Assembly (NCBI GenBank): GCA_031273965.1
Contig: JAISQX010000005.1
Span: forward strand, 1 to 14,197
Direction of reading: 5' to 3'
DNA from: Clostridiales bacterium
Lineage (GTDB): Bacteria; Bacillota; Clostridia; Christensenellales; JAISNN01
DNA length: 14,197 bases
Translations under genes and position numbers: made by a program
Shown: in pieces, positions 6,692 through 14,197 of the stretch
Layout: each line of letters begins with the position of its first letter
How positions within the stretch are numbered: position 1 is the first letter of the stretch
Notes under the pieces: generated by a model
The model's input: the letters and a program-made list of their open reading frames with translations, nothing else
Databases searched by the model: none
What the model was told of the DNA's origin: nothing

Positions 6692-7555
6692 TTAAAATCT
6701 GACCTTCAAAACAAGTTTTCCGTCCTCATTTCTCCCGACGCCAAAAAGCGCGCCGCCGATATAGACCAAAAAATCACCTTCCGGCATATCGGCAAACGTT
6801 ATTCTTACGCCGTTTTTTATCCTTTCAAGGTACTTTGCGTCTATGTCTAAGCGCGCAAAGTCCGCCAAAGCGTATTCCAAAGGAAGTAAAGACACATTAA
6901 CGCCGTTTAAAAAACTATCGAGATTTACGCTGTCCTCTATATCGAATACTCCCGCAGACAACCTCTTTAGACGGCTCATATAACCCGCCGTGCCACAAAT
7001 CTCCGCCATATCGCGCGCTATGCTTCTTATATAGACTCCGCCCAAACAATTTACGGACACTTCGACTTTTTTTCCGTCAAAAGACAGTATTTTTATGTCG
7101 TTTATGACGACTTTTTTCGCGGGAATTTCCACGGTTTTGCCGCGTCGCGCCAATTCGTACGCCCTTACTCCGCCTATAGATTTTGCGGAATACTGCGGCG
7201 GAACCTGAAATACCTCGCCCGTAAGCTTTTTTGCCGCGTCCGAAAGCGCGGGAAGCGACGGCAACAATCGACCGCTCACGATTATTTTTCCATCTTTATC
7301 GAGAGTATCGGTACTCTCGCCGAAAGTAAATTCGGCGAAATATATTTTTCTTTTTTTTAAGAAATAATCAAAGAGTCTCGCCGCCGTACCCACCGCGATT
7401 ACCAACACGCCCTCGGCGGCGGGGTCAAGCGTGCCCAGATGTCCGACGCATATGTTCTTTTCGCCGGTTATTTCCCTCAATTTTCGTCTTACCTTTACGA
7501 CGACGTCGGACGAGGTTATATTCGTGGGCTTATTTATGTTGATAAATCCGTTCAT
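6692..7555 (-). CDS. truB: tRNA pseudouridine-55 synthase
   Basis: Converts U55 to pseudouridine in the T-loop of most tRNAs. 287 residues, normal for bacterial TruB. The N-terminal INKPTNITSSDVV (7-19) and GHLGTLDPAAEGVLVI (38-53) are diagnostic, with Asp44 as the catalytic aspartate. Further family motifs are QVPPQYSAKSIGGVRAYELA (116-135) in the catalytic core and GGVYIRSIARD (173-183). The C-terminal 70 residues form a small degenerate PUA-like tail. The ATG at 7555 has GGGGA about nine bases upstream, a moderate site. It lies 27 bp after the unknown membrane-protein gene and 57 bp before ribF, in the nusA-infB-rbfA-truB-ribF string, where it is expected. Confidence 0.97.
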   Translation of the reverse strand: MNGFININKPTNITSSDVVVKVRRKLREITGEKNICVGHLGTLDPAAEGVLVIAVGTAARLFDYFLKKRKIYFAEFTFGESTDTLDKDGKIIVSGRLLPSLPALSDAAKKLTGEVFQVPPQYSAKSIGGVRAYELARRGKTVEIPAKKVVINDIKILSFDGKKVEVSVNCLGGVYIRSIARDMAEICGTAGYMSRLKRLSAGVFDIEDSVNLDSFLNGVNVSLLPLEYALADFARLDIDAKYLERIKNGVRITFADMPEGDFLVYIGGALFGVGRNEDGKLVLKVRF

Positions 7556-7582
7556 GCCATACTATCCCCGCAATCCTTATCG

Positions 7583-8158
7583 TCACAAGATAATTATTCT
7601 GTCTTCTTCAACGCCGTTTCCGGTAATTAAGTCCTTTTCTATCCTGTCGTAAAAATATCTCCAAATATATATTTTTCCGTTGAAACCGCTCTTCAATAAA
7701 TCTATAAACGCCCGCTCGTTATATTGCATTCCGAATATTATATCGTCGGAATCGCATAGTTTTTTCACCGAACATGCCGACGCATATTTATTTAACTCGT
7801 TCATGTCTAATTTTTTCAAGATATAAACGTACGCCGCGTTCGACGTATTGCCGTTTTTGTCGGTTGATTTTATTATATGCATCCCGTATCGCGTGCGGCG
7901 GTCATACGTCGTTATCAGCAACGCCGGTATCTCTTTGATATTTACTTCGTTATGCAAAAAAAATCTATAAAAACTCAGAGTTTGATTCCGTATCTCGTAT
8001 TTTTTCGGATGTAAGGCGATAATTAAAAATACTACCGCTACAAAAATAAAAAAAAGATTGTCGCCGAAAGCAACGGAAAAAATTGTCAATAACACGGCAA
8101 ACGACACGAGAAATACCGACAAAACGACATTATTGTATTTTTCTTTGTTATATTTCAT
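7583..8158 (-). CDS. Two-helix membrane protein of unknown function, possible bacterial PH-like domain
   Basis: 191 residues, not recognised. Two hydrophobic segments at about 10-31 and 34-50, separated by Gly-Asp-Asn, form a membrane hairpin with lysine-rich ends (KYNKEKY before, HPKKYE after), so both ends should face the cytoplasm. The rest (51-191) looks like a soluble alpha/beta domain. Its opening, KKYEIRNQTLSFYRFF with a later IKEIPALLITTYD, resembles bacterial PH-like domains that follow a two-helix hairpin; this is a weak resemblance by eye. It sits 18 bp after nrnA and 27 bp before truB, two genes that are normally adjacent, so it looks inserted in a conserved operon. The start ATG at 8158 has only a poor Shine-Dalgarno (GTAAG region), suggesting low or coupled translation. 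Same strand and close spacing argue that it is expressed. Confidence 0.7.
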   Translation of the reverse strand: MKYNKEKYNNVVLSVFLVSFAVLLTIFSVAFGDNLFFIFVAVVFLIIALHPKKYEIRNQTLSFYRFFLHNEVNIKEIPALLITTYDRRTRYGMHIIKSTDKNGNTSNAAYVYILKKLDMNELNKYASACSVKKLCDSDDIIFGMQYNERAFIDLLKSGFNGKIYIWRYFYDRIEKDLITGNGVEEDRIIIL

Positions 8159-8176
8159 AGCTTACGACCCAATCGG

Positions 8177-9136
8177 TCAAGGCAATCTGTCGCTAGCCGC
8201 CTTGGCTATCCTTTCCGTTACTTCCTCGATTTGCCCGTTGATACGGCAACCCGCGGCAAATTTGTGTCCGCCTCCGCCAAATTCTCCGGCTATATCCGAA
8301 GCGTCCACGGGGTCTTTTGTCCTTATGCTGACCTTGAACCGTTGCCATCCCGTTTCTATGATAGTCACGGCTATCTTTACGCTGTCTATCATCTGTATGG
8401 AATTTACCAACCCCTCCGTATTATCCGAGCTTGCGCCCGTTTCCTCAAAGTCCTTCAAAAAAAATATCGCTATTCCTATCCTGTCCTCGCAAAAAAATTT
8501 TGCGCGCGAAAGCACCGTATGCGAAAGTACAAAGGTTCGCATGGTTTTTTTCTTAAAGACATTGTAGGCTATATCGGAGGCGTCTATTCCGTAATCATAT
8601 AACTCCGCGGCTATTCTGTGGGTTTTTGCGGTTACCGAAGGATAAGAAAACATTCCGCTATCCGTCAATATTCCGGCGTAAATCAAAGAGGCTATATCCT
8701 TGTCAAAGAGATTTTTTCCTAAGATTTTTATAAGTGAAAAAACTATCTCCGCCGTAGACGAAATATCCGGATCTATAAAAGCGTAATCAAAGTCCAAAGC
8801 GTTGGACTTATGATGGTCGACGCACATTTTGATGTCCGCCCTGTCATAAATCGCCGCCATAAGCCCCAAACGTCCGCGGTCGCCGCAGTCTATCGCCACG
8901 GCTATATCGTATTTTTCTTCGGCGCCTTTGTTTATGCATTCGGAAAAAGGCAAATATTTGAGTTTATCGCTTATCTCGTCCGTCGAAAAAACATCCGCCG
9001 TCTTTTTCATCTTTTTTAATGCGGCGGAAAGCGCAAGCGCGGAGCTTACCGTATCTCCGTCGGGATTTATATGGCATATAAGAGCAATCTTGCTTTTTTG
9101 GCAGAGAATGTTCGCCAATTTGTCGAGTTTGTCCAA
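8177..9136 (-). CDS. nrnA: DHH-DHHA1 phosphoesterase: NanoRNase / pAp phosphatase
   Basis: NrnA degrades 2-5-nucleotide RNA fragments to mononucleotides and in several bacteria dephosphorylates pAp to AMP. 319 residues, normal. The DHH domain shows HINPDGDT (22-29: His22, Asp25, Asp27), AIDCGDRGRLG (81-91: Asp83), VDHHKSN (106-112: Asp107-His108-His109) and LTDSGMFSYP (157-166: Asp159), the manganese-binding set. The DHHA1 domain ends with the substrate-binding FGGGGHKFAAGC (286-297). The start is a TTG at 9136 placed 9 bases after AGGAG; no ATG fits nearby, and the family's N-terminus begins close to this point, so I accept it. It follows rbfA by 3 bp, consistent with tight co-translation. 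The rbfA-nrnA-truB order is typical of Firmicutes, except for the inserted membrane gene downstream. Confidence 0.93.
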   Translation of the reverse strand: MDKLDKLANILCQKSKIALICHINPDGDTVSSALALSAALKKMKKTADVFSTDEISDKLKYLPFSECINKGAEEKYDIAVAIDCGDRGRLGLMAAIYDRADIKMCVDHHKSNALDFDYAFIDPDISSTAEIVFSLIKILGKNLFDKDIASLIYAGILTDSGMFSYPSVTAKTHRIAAELYDYGIDASDIAYNVFKKKTMRTFVLSHTVLSRAKFFCEDRIGIAIFFLKDFEETGASSDNTEGLVNSIQMIDSVKIAVTIIETGWQRFKVSIRTKDPVDASDIAGEFGGGGHKFAAGCRINGQIEEVTERIAKAASDRLP

Positions 9137-9139
9137 ATT

Positions 9140-9493
9140 TTATATCTCCTGCTTTTTGTCTTTTTCCATTACCTCGTCTATAAGCTTATCCATTTTTATA
9201 CCGTACTCTATAGAATTATCCGCGGCAAATCTAAGTTCGGGCATATTCCTCATTTTAACCTTATCCTTCAAGAGATTTCTCACATATCCCGACGCATGCT
9301 TTAACGCCGCTAACGTCTCTTTTATATCGCCGTTCAAAACGCTTATATACACCGTCGCCGAGCCCAAATCCTTAGCCGTATTTACGCCCGTTACCGTAAC
9401 AAATCCGGTAAGTCTTGGGTCTCTGATTTCGTTATTGTCTATTAACAACGCTATTTGCCTTTTCAATTCCGAATTTACTCTGTCTATATTCAT
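9140..9493 (-). CDS. rbfA: 30S ribosome-binding (maturation) factor RbfA
   Basis: A single KH-like-domain protein that binds the 30S subunit and helps process and fold the 5' end of 16S rRNA, important in cold. 117 residues, normal. Characteristic stretches are RVNSELKRQIALLI (5-18), the DPRLTGFVTVTGVNTAKDL segment (25-43), TVYISVLN (47-54), and MRNMPELRF...DNSIEYG..MDKLIDEV (81-108). The ATG at 9493 follows a purine-rich AAGGAAGGGAACGGGG, a good site with GGAAGGG at suitable spacing. It lies 107 bp after infB, with a possible 29-codon ORF in between whose stop overlaps this start (ATGA). Confidence 0.94.
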   Translation of the reverse strand: MNIDRVNSELKRQIALLIDNNEIRDPRLTGFVTVTGVNTAKDLGSATVYISVLNGDIKETLAALKHASGYVRNLLKDKVKMRNMPELRFAADNSIEYGIKMDKLIDEVMEKDKKQEI

Positions 9494-9579
9494 CCCCGTT
9501 CCCTTCCTTTTTTCAATACTATTCCCGAAACGCTATCGACGCCGATTGCTCCAATATTACGGTCGCGAGCAGAAATCAT
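9490..9579 (-). CDS. Possible 29-residue ORF between infB and rbfA (uncertain)
   Basis: After the infB TAA at 9603-9601 the same frame stays open for 36 codons. An ATG at 9579 would give 29 residues (beginning MISARDRNIGAIGVD, ending KKGRERG) and its TGA overlaps the rbfA ATG as ATGA, a classic coupling arrangement. There is no good Shine-Dalgarno before the ATG (taacgttgcggct). It matches nothing I know; it is not YlxP, which occupies this place in Bacillus and is about 92 residues. It may be a coupling leader peptide, a remnant, or chance. Confidence 0.25.
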   Translation of the reverse strand: MISARDRNIGAIGVDSVSGIVLKKGRERG

Positions 9580-9600
9580 AGCCGCAACGTTACCGTTAAA

Positions 9601-12600
9601 TTATATGACTTCAATCTGCTCTTTTACAAACGCTTCTATAACGTCGCCTTCTTTGATGTCGTTATAATCGGTGATACCCAAACCGCATTCAAAACCGGTA
9701 GCCACTTCCTTTGCGTCCTCTTTGAACCGTTTAAGCGATGCGACGCTGCCTTCGTGAATGATAACGTTATCTCTCAAAAGACGCAATTGCGCGCTTCTCG
9801 TTATTTTTCCGTTTATCACCATGCATCCCGCAATCGTGCCGATGTTGCTCACCTTAAAGACCTGTCTTACCGAGGCTTGCCCGAGTATAACCTCTTTAAA
9901 TTTCGGCGCAAGCATACCTTTCATTGCCTTTTCTATATCCTCTATGGCGTCATAGATAATCCTGTACACCTTTATCTCCACTTCGTCTCTTTCCGCTGCC
10001 GCTTTCGCCTTTGCGTCGGGTCTGACGTTAAAGCCTATTACGACGGCGGAAGATGTTCCCGCAAGCATAATATCCGATTCGTTTACCGCTCCCACGCCCG
10101 AGTGAATTATATTCACGCGTACTTCCTCGTTTGAAATCTTTAACAAAGCCTGATTGAGGGCTTCCGCGGAGCCTTGAACGTCGGCTTTTATTATGAGGTT
10201 CAAATCCTTTATCAAGCCTTCGTTTATCTTGTTATAAACGTCCTCAAGACTCATCTTGACGCCGGTCTTGACTTTCTGATATTTTATCTTGCTGCTTCTC
10301 TCGCCGATAACCTGCTTGGCGAGTTTCTCGTCCGCAACGGCAAATATATTGTCGCCGGCCTCCGGAACCGAATCAAATCCGAGTACCGAAACGGGTACGG
10401 ACGGCCCGGCTTCCTTGATATTTTTTCCTTTGTCGTCTATCATCGCCCTGACTCTGCATATCGCCGTACCCGCGACTATAGTGTCGGCTATTCTCAGCGT
10501 TCCGTTCTGAACAAGAACGGTGGCTACCGGACCTCTGCCCTTATCCAGCTTAGCCTCTATTATAGTTCCTCTCGCCGCGCGTTTGGGGTTGGCTTTTAAC
10601 TCTTTAAATTCCGCAAGCGTCAAAATATTCTCAAGAAGCTCTTGCACTCCCGTACCGGCTTTTGCAGAAACGCCTATCATAGGCACTTCTCCGCCCCATT
10701 CCTCCGGAATAAGTCCGTGTTCGGAAACCTGTTGTTTTATCCTTCCCACATCCGCCGCCGGTTTATCTATCTTATTTATGGCGACGATTACGGAAACGCC
10801 CGCCGCTTTCGCATGATTTATCGCCTCGATTGTCTGCGGCATGACTCCGTCGTCCACCGCGACGACGAGTATGGCTATATCGGTAATCTGCGCGCCTCTG
10901 GCTCTCATCGCCGTAAAGGCCTCGTGTCCGGGAGTATCGATAAACGTTATGGGCTTGCCGTTTAGCGTAACGGTATAAGCGCCTATGTGCTGCGTTATTC
11001 CTCCGGCCTCGCCTTCCGCGACGTTGGCTTTTCTTATATAATCCAAAAGCGACGTCTTGCCGTGATCGACGTGTCCCATAATGGTCACGACGGGGGGACG
11101 AGTTTCAGTAGCCTCGTCGGAAAATTCCTCGTCAATATTGAAATCCTCAAGCACGTCTTCGTATGTCTTTTCAAGCTTTTGCGTAAGCGTTATTCCAAAC
11201 TCAGCGGCTATAAGCTCGGCTTCCGCGAAATCTATGCTTTCGTTTATAGTCTTTGTTATGCCCAACAAAAAGAGCTTTTTGACTATTTCCGCCGCGGTCT
11301 TTCCTATTTTTTCGCTCAACACTTTTATATCGATATTTTCCGTCGTTATAACGGCGCTGTCAATTTTTGCGACGGGCTGTATAAATTCATGCCTCTTTTG
11401 CGCCTTTTTAACCTTGTACCTCTTGTTTGTTACGATGTCGTCGTCCTCGCCTAAAGTAATATCCTCGACTAAATAGCCTTTTTGAATGAGCGCTTTTTTT
11501 GTCAGCGCCTTTTTGTCGTCGCTAAAATTAGTCTTTTTCTTAGGCGGCTCTTTTCTTGCGTTGTCCAAAGCCGCTCCGATCGGCGGCGCCGTTCTCGGTC
11601 CTCCCGGTCTTTGCATGGCTCCGCCGGCTGGACGCGGCGGTCTTGCGCCAAAAGGCTGCGCGCCGTCTTTTTGGAAAGGCGCTCTTTGTCCTTGGTATCC
11701 GCCGCCGCCTTGTCCTTGATATCCGCCCTGTCTTTGTCCTTGATAACCGCCTTGCCTTTGACCTTGATACCCCTGACTTTGACCTTGGTATCCTTGACTT
11801 TGATAACCGCCCTGACTTTGACCTTGATATCCTTGACCTTGATAACCGCCTTGCGTTTGACCTTGGTATCCCTGCCCTTGATAACCGCTTTGCCCTTGGT
11901 AACCTTGTCCCTGCGGTCTCCCGCGATCTTGATAGTCGCGCCCGCGATAATCTCTGTTGTCTCGGGGCGCTTGATTATTTCTATCAAAACTGCCTCGGTT
12001 TCCGCTGCTGTAGGAGGTAGTCATTCCGGCTTCCGCCTGCGCTCTTTTCACCGGATCGTTGCCTTTAATATTTGAGTGTGGTTTCTCTTCGGTCTTTATG
12101 CTATCGTTAGGCGCCGCAATGGACGCGGCGGACGCCGCCGTTTCCGTATCATTGGATTCGGCTTCCCCTTTTTTTACTTCCGGCACGGATATCGTTCCCG
12201 ATTGCGGCTTCGGCTCTCCCGTCTCGGCAAATTCCTGCAAATCAAAAAATTCATCGACTTTTTTCTTCGTGTTCCGCTTCTTTTCGGCTTTTTCTTGCTC
12301 TTCAGCTTTTATTTCTTCGATCTCTTTTAACTGTTCGGAATTTTCGCTCTTTTGCGTAATCTCGATTTTTTCCGTTTGAACGATTTTGGGTTCGCTCACG
12401 GTTTCCTTTGTTTTTTCGGTTTTTTCTATCTTCTCACGTTTCTCGGGCTTTACGTCCTCGACGACTTCCGCCTTTTTATTCTTATTAATTAAAGCTTCCG
12501 CGAGGGCGGCTTTTTGAGCCTCCGCTTCCGCCTTTATCTTCTCCGCCTCGATATTTCTCACCGCTTCCGCTACCCTATCCTTTACAAAGGTTAAGGTTTC

Positions 12601-12717
12601 GTCAAGACTGCCCCTTGCGGTCCTTATTCTAGCGCTAAGATTACCCAGCTTTGACGCGTCGAAATTTTTTAATTCCTTGATGTTTTCCAACGCGTCGATT
12701 TTTTTTGTATCACTCAT
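9601..12717 (-). CDS. infB: Translation initiation factor IF-2
   Basis: GTPase that brings fMet-tRNA to the 30S subunit and promotes subunit joining. 1038 residues, at the long end because of an extended N-terminus. Residues 1-80 are helical, 80-160 Glu/Lys-rich and coiled, 230-268 Arg/Gly/Asp-rich, 269-345 a Gln/Gly/Tyr repeat, and about 455-515 the IF2_N domain. The G domain has GHVDHGKTS (548-556), GGITQHIGAY (572-581, switch I Thr575), DTPGHE (594-599), NKID (648-651) and SAKAG (684-688). Domains II, III and the fMet-tRNA-binding C-terminal domain follow (about 713-1038), ending in DVIEAFVKEQIEVI. The ATG at 12717 follows GGAGG by 8 bases. Neighbours ylxQ and rbfA are as expected. The low-complexity linker is typical in being long but unusual in its composition. 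Confidence 0.98.
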   Translation of the reverse strand: MSDTKKIDALENIKELKNFDASKLGNLSARIRTARGSLDETLTFVKDRVAEAVRNIEAEKIKAEAEAQKAALAEALINKNKKAEVVEDVKPEKREKIEKTEKTKETVSEPKIVQTEKIEITQKSENSEQLKEIEEIKAEEQEKAEKKRNTKKKVDEFFDLQEFAETGEPKPQSGTISVPEVKKGEAESNDTETAASAASIAAPNDSIKTEEKPHSNIKGNDPVKRAQAEAGMTTSYSSGNRGSFDRNNQAPRDNRDYRGRDYQDRGRPQGQGYQGQSGYQGQGYQGQTQGGYQGQGYQGQSQGGYQSQGYQGQSQGYQGQRQGGYQGQRQGGYQGQGGGGYQGQRAPFQKDGAQPFGARPPRPAGGAMQRPGGPRTAPPIGAALDNARKEPPKKKTNFSDDKKALTKKALIQKGYLVEDITLGEDDDIVTNKRYKVKKAQKRHEFIQPVAKIDSAVITTENIDIKVLSEKIGKTAAEIVKKLFLLGITKTINESIDFAEAELIAAEFGITLTQKLEKTYEDVLEDFNIDEEFSDEATETRPPVVTIMGHVDHGKTSLLDYIRKANVAEGEAGGITQHIGAYTVTLNGKPITFIDTPGHEAFTAMRARGAQITDIAILVVAVDDGVMPQTIEAINHAKAAGVSVIVAINKIDKPAADVGRIKQQVSEHGLIPEEWGGEVPMIGVSAKAGTGVQELLENILTLAEFKELKANPKRAARGTIIEAKLDKGRGPVATVLVQNGTLRIADTIVAGTAICRVRAMIDDKGKNIKEAGPSVPVSVLGFDSVPEAGDNIFAVADEKLAKQVIGERSSKIKYQKVKTGVKMSLEDVYNKINEGLIKDLNLIIKADVQGSAEALNQALLKISNEEVRVNIIHSGVGAVNESDIMLAGTSSAVVIGFNVRPDAKAKAAAERDEVEIKVYRIIYDAIEDIEKAMKGMLAPKFKEVILGQASVRQVFKVSNIGTIAGCMVINGKITRSAQLRLLRDNVIIHEGSVASLKRFKEDAKEVATGFECGLGITDYNDIKEGDVIEAFVKEQIEVI
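11683..11913 (-). repeat. In-frame Gln/Gly/Tyr tandem repeat inside infB
   Basis: Codons 269-345 of infB encode imperfect repeats of GYQGQ with linkers (S, T, R, QG), 11 tyrosines in 77 residues (273, 279, 284, 292, 297, 305, 310, 317, 325, 333, 341), with no acidic and no aliphatic residues. At DNA level the units are about 15-24 bp and differ mainly at third codon positions, so the repeat looks both expanded by duplication and partly diverged. Confidence 0.9.
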
Positions 12718-12804
12718 GCTTTTGACCTCCGAATAGCCTCCGCGGCTTTCCCCAAATATATGTGTTTTTTCTTTATTTTTTATTTGAACGCATTTTTTCG
12801 CTTT

Positions 12805-13128
12805 TTACGACGGATATAGCTCTTTATAGCATTCCCAAATCCGCTCCGCTAAGTTGCCGTTCGTCACGGCGACGACCTTTACGCCTTTTATCGGCAATAT
12901 TTCCGCGATATCTTCAAATATGGCGGTTCTCACGCCTTTGTTCTCGGCGACGAATAATATTTCTTTTTTTGATTTTTCGCTCATTGAGGCGTCGAGGATT
13001 ATCAGCCCGATACGCGCCTTCGTATTTTTTATCTTATCCAATCCAAAAACCGCGGCGCCTGATTTTATCGCGAATCCCAGATACGAGAATATGTGTTTTA
13101 TGACAGCATGTCTATCGTTTTTTTCCAC
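12805..13128 (-). CDS. ylxQ: L7Ae/L30e-family K-turn RNA-binding protein YlxQ
   Basis: 107-residue member of the ribosomal protein L7Ae/L30e/S12e/Gadd45 fold; the Bacillus relatives (YlxQ, YbxF) bind kink-turn RNA. Visible are the fold's IKSGAAVFGLDKIK (21-34), the IGLIILDASMSEKSKKEI strand-helix (40-57), and a second half with GVRTAIFEDIAEIL (65-78) and KVVAVTNGNLAERI (84-97), where the AVTN loop lies near the RNA site. Start: GTG at 13128 with AAGGT about seven bases upstream. The gene sits between rnpM/ylxR and infB as in other Firmicutes. It is separated from infB by 87 bp and from ylxR by 85 bp; neither gap holds an ORF I can support. The exact RNA target is unknown for this family member. 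Confidence 0.87.
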   Translation of the reverse strand: MEKNDRHAVIKHIFSYLGFAIKSGAAVFGLDKIKNTKARIGLIILDASMSEKSKKEILFVAENKGVRTAIFEDIAEILPIKGVKVVAVTNGNLAERIWECYKELYPS

Positions 13129-13213
13129 TTTACTTACCTTCGGCGTTTAAAAAACCGCCCGTTGCGCAATGTATGCTAATTATTCTAAAATGCCGCGCGG
13201 CAGAGCAACTCGG

Positions 13214-13540
13214 TTATTCTCCGTCCGGTTTGCCTTCGCCGTTCTGCTCGGAGATTTTTTCGGAACGTTTCCTTATGGCTTCGGCGTAATCTTTTTCTAT
13301 ATAAGCGTATACCCCGTTTGGTATCTCGCACGAAAAAATCTTATTCAAAAGTTTTTTCTTTACGCATTTTTTTATGCAATCCGCGTTGTCGCAGACATAA
13401 GCTCCGCGCCCTTGCGCCTTACCCTTAAAATCCAGGCTTACCTCTCCTGCGCCGTTGCGCACTATTCTCAAAAGACCTTTCTTTTCTTTCATTTCGCGAC
13501 ATGCGATACACATGCGCAAAGGAATTTTTTTTTGCGCCAT
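13214..13540 (-). CDS. rnpM: YlxR family (DUF448) nucleic-acid-binding protein, RNase P modulator
   Basis: 108 residues. The family signature LRMCIACRE (8-16) and GRGAYVC (44-50) are present; YlxR was reported to bind RNA and to modulate RNase P, hence the name RnpM. Cysteines at 11, 14, 50 and 55 form a C-x2-C / C-x4-C pattern that could bind a metal (inference). The tail (90-108) is charged and low-complexity. The ATG at 13540 has GGAG eight bases upstream and follows nusA by 24 bp. Position between nusA and ylxQ is the standard Firmicutes order and supports the call. Confidence 0.92.
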   Translation of the reverse strand: MAQKKIPLRMCIACREMKEKKGLLRIVRNGAGEVSLDFKGKAQGRGAYVCDNADCIKKCVKKKLLNKIFSCEIPNGVYAYIEKDYAEAIRKRSEKISEQNGEGKPDGE

Positions 13541-13564
13541 GACAGTTCTCCGTAATTCAGCCGC

Positions 13565-14197
13565 TTATTCGGCGGACGTTTCCGGTTGCGCGTCTTCAAT
13601 TTCGGAAGCCGCGTTCCCTAAATTGCTCTCCATAAAAGACGAATACGATTTGACGTCTATCTTTACATTCGTAAGCTTCGCCGCAAGTCTGGCATTTTGT
13701 CCGTTTTTGCCTATGGCAAGGGATAGTTTATCGTCCGGAACAATAGCTTTTGCGGTTCTCACGCTTTCGTCTATCTTTACAAATTCGGGTTTCGCCGGGC
13801 TTAAAGCGCGCGAAACAAACTCGCCGAGATCCTCGCTCCACAGTATAATGTCTATTTTTTCTCCGCCCAACTCGTCAACTATCGCGTTGATTCTCGTTCC
13901 CCTGTTTCCTATACAAGACCCCACGGCGTCGATGTTTATATCCTCGGAATAAACCGCCATCTTTGTCCTGTATCCGGGCTCTCTGACTATGGCTTTTATC
14001 GCGACAAGCCCGGCGGAAATCTCCGGTACTTCCAATTCAAAAAGCCTCCTCACAAAGCCTGCGGAACTTCTGGAAACTATGACCTGCGTCGTTTTTCCGG
14101 AGCTTCTTATCTTTTTTACATACACCTTTATAGTTTCGTTCAAAGCGAATTTTTCCGTGGCTATCTGATCGGACGGCATAAGCACGCCCTCCAATTG
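13565..14197 (-). CDS. nusA: Transcription termination/antitermination factor NusA, C-terminal part, runs off right edge
   Basis: 210 codons are visible, open to the right edge; the RNA-polymerase-binding N-terminal domain and most of S1 lie outside. Residues 1-30 (numbered from the edge) are the end of the S1 domain (EGVLMPSDQ, then a basic KVYVKK). KH1 follows with GFVRRLFELEVPEI (47-60) and GSCIGNRGTR (93-102), then ELGGEKIDIILW (109-120). KH2 has SLAIGKNGQNARLAAKLT (159-176), close to the consensus AIGRxGQNxRLA. It ends with a short acidic tail of about 25 residues and lacks the acidic repeats of gammaproteobacterial NusA, as expected for Firmicutes. It is the first visible gene of the nusA-rnpM-ylxQ-infB string; rimP, usually upstream, would be off the window. 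Confidence 0.96.
   Translation of the reverse strand, partial: QLEGVLMPSDQIATEKFALNETIKVYVKKIRSSGKTTQVIVSRSSAGFVRRLFELEVPEISAGLVAIKAIVREPGYRTKMAVYSEDINIDAVGSCIGNRGTRINAIVDELGGEKIDIILWSEDLGEFVSRALSPAKPEFVKIDESVRTAKAIVPDDKLSLAIGKNGQNARLAAKLTNVKIDVKSYSSFMESNLGNAASEIEDAQPETSAE

Noticed and set aside
11482..12075. Long plus-strand Leu/Ser/Thr-rich frame and a minus-strand Lys/Asp-rich frame (11502-11987)
   Set aside because: Both are shadows of the repetitive infB low-complexity segment; infB spans the region with intact domains on either side.
13129..13213. 85-bp gap between rnpM and ylxQ with a 12-base palindrome (13191-13202), considered as a K-turn or other control element for YlxQ
   Set aside because: I could not find the tandem G-A pairs and three-base bulge of a K-turn; the palindrome gives only four pairs once a loop is allowed.

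Overview
This window reads as a piece of chromosome from an uncultured Firmicute, most likely an anaerobic gut Clostridia lineage (inference). The grounds are the order nusA-rnpM(ylxR)-ylxQ-infB-rbfA-nrnA-truB-ribF, a YaaO-type decarboxylase next to tmk, Shine-Dalgarno sites near GGAG/AGGAGG, sigma-A type promoters with TG-extended -10 boxes, frequent ATA isoleucine codons, and use of the standard bacterial code with TAA and TGA both as stops. Every gene I can support lies on the minus strand, so transcription runs from high to low coordinates. The window is almost fully coding, and all intergenic stretches are under about 200 bp.

Layout, in transcription order. (1) 14197-4821 is a long translation and RNA-metabolism gene string: the 3' part of nusA, rnpM/ylxR, an L7Ae-like ylxQ, infB, a possible 29-codon ORF, rbfA, nrnA, a two-helix membrane protein of unknown function, truB, ribF and an endonuclease IV-like TIM-barrel gene. 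Gaps inside it are about 3 to 107 bp, so it is probably one operon whose promoter lies outside the window. (2) 4722-1142 is a second unit with its own TG-extended promoter: lysS, an Orn/Lys/Arg decarboxylase-fold protein, and tmk. LysS and the decarboxylase are 4 bp apart; the decarboxylase and tmk overlap by 11 bp. (3) 1083-1 turns to the cell surface: a very good promoter, a small single-span membrane or secreted protein, a terminator-like hairpin, and the 5' part of a collagen-like protein that runs off the left edge.

The housekeeping genes are ordinary and easy to name. The unusual parts are: the collagen-like gene, with a five-cysteine head and at least 42 uninterrupted Gly-X-Y triplets; an 11-tyrosine Gln/Gly/Tyr low-complexity repeat in the N-terminal half of IF2; a possible tiny ORF that overlaps the rbfA start as ATGA; the unknown membrane gene placed between nrnA and truB; and the exported FIVAR-like small protein beside the collagen gene. 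I found no tRNA, rRNA, CRISPR array, insertion sequence or phage gene. I do not see a clear new multi-gene system; the left-hand surface-protein pair is the best place to look for one.
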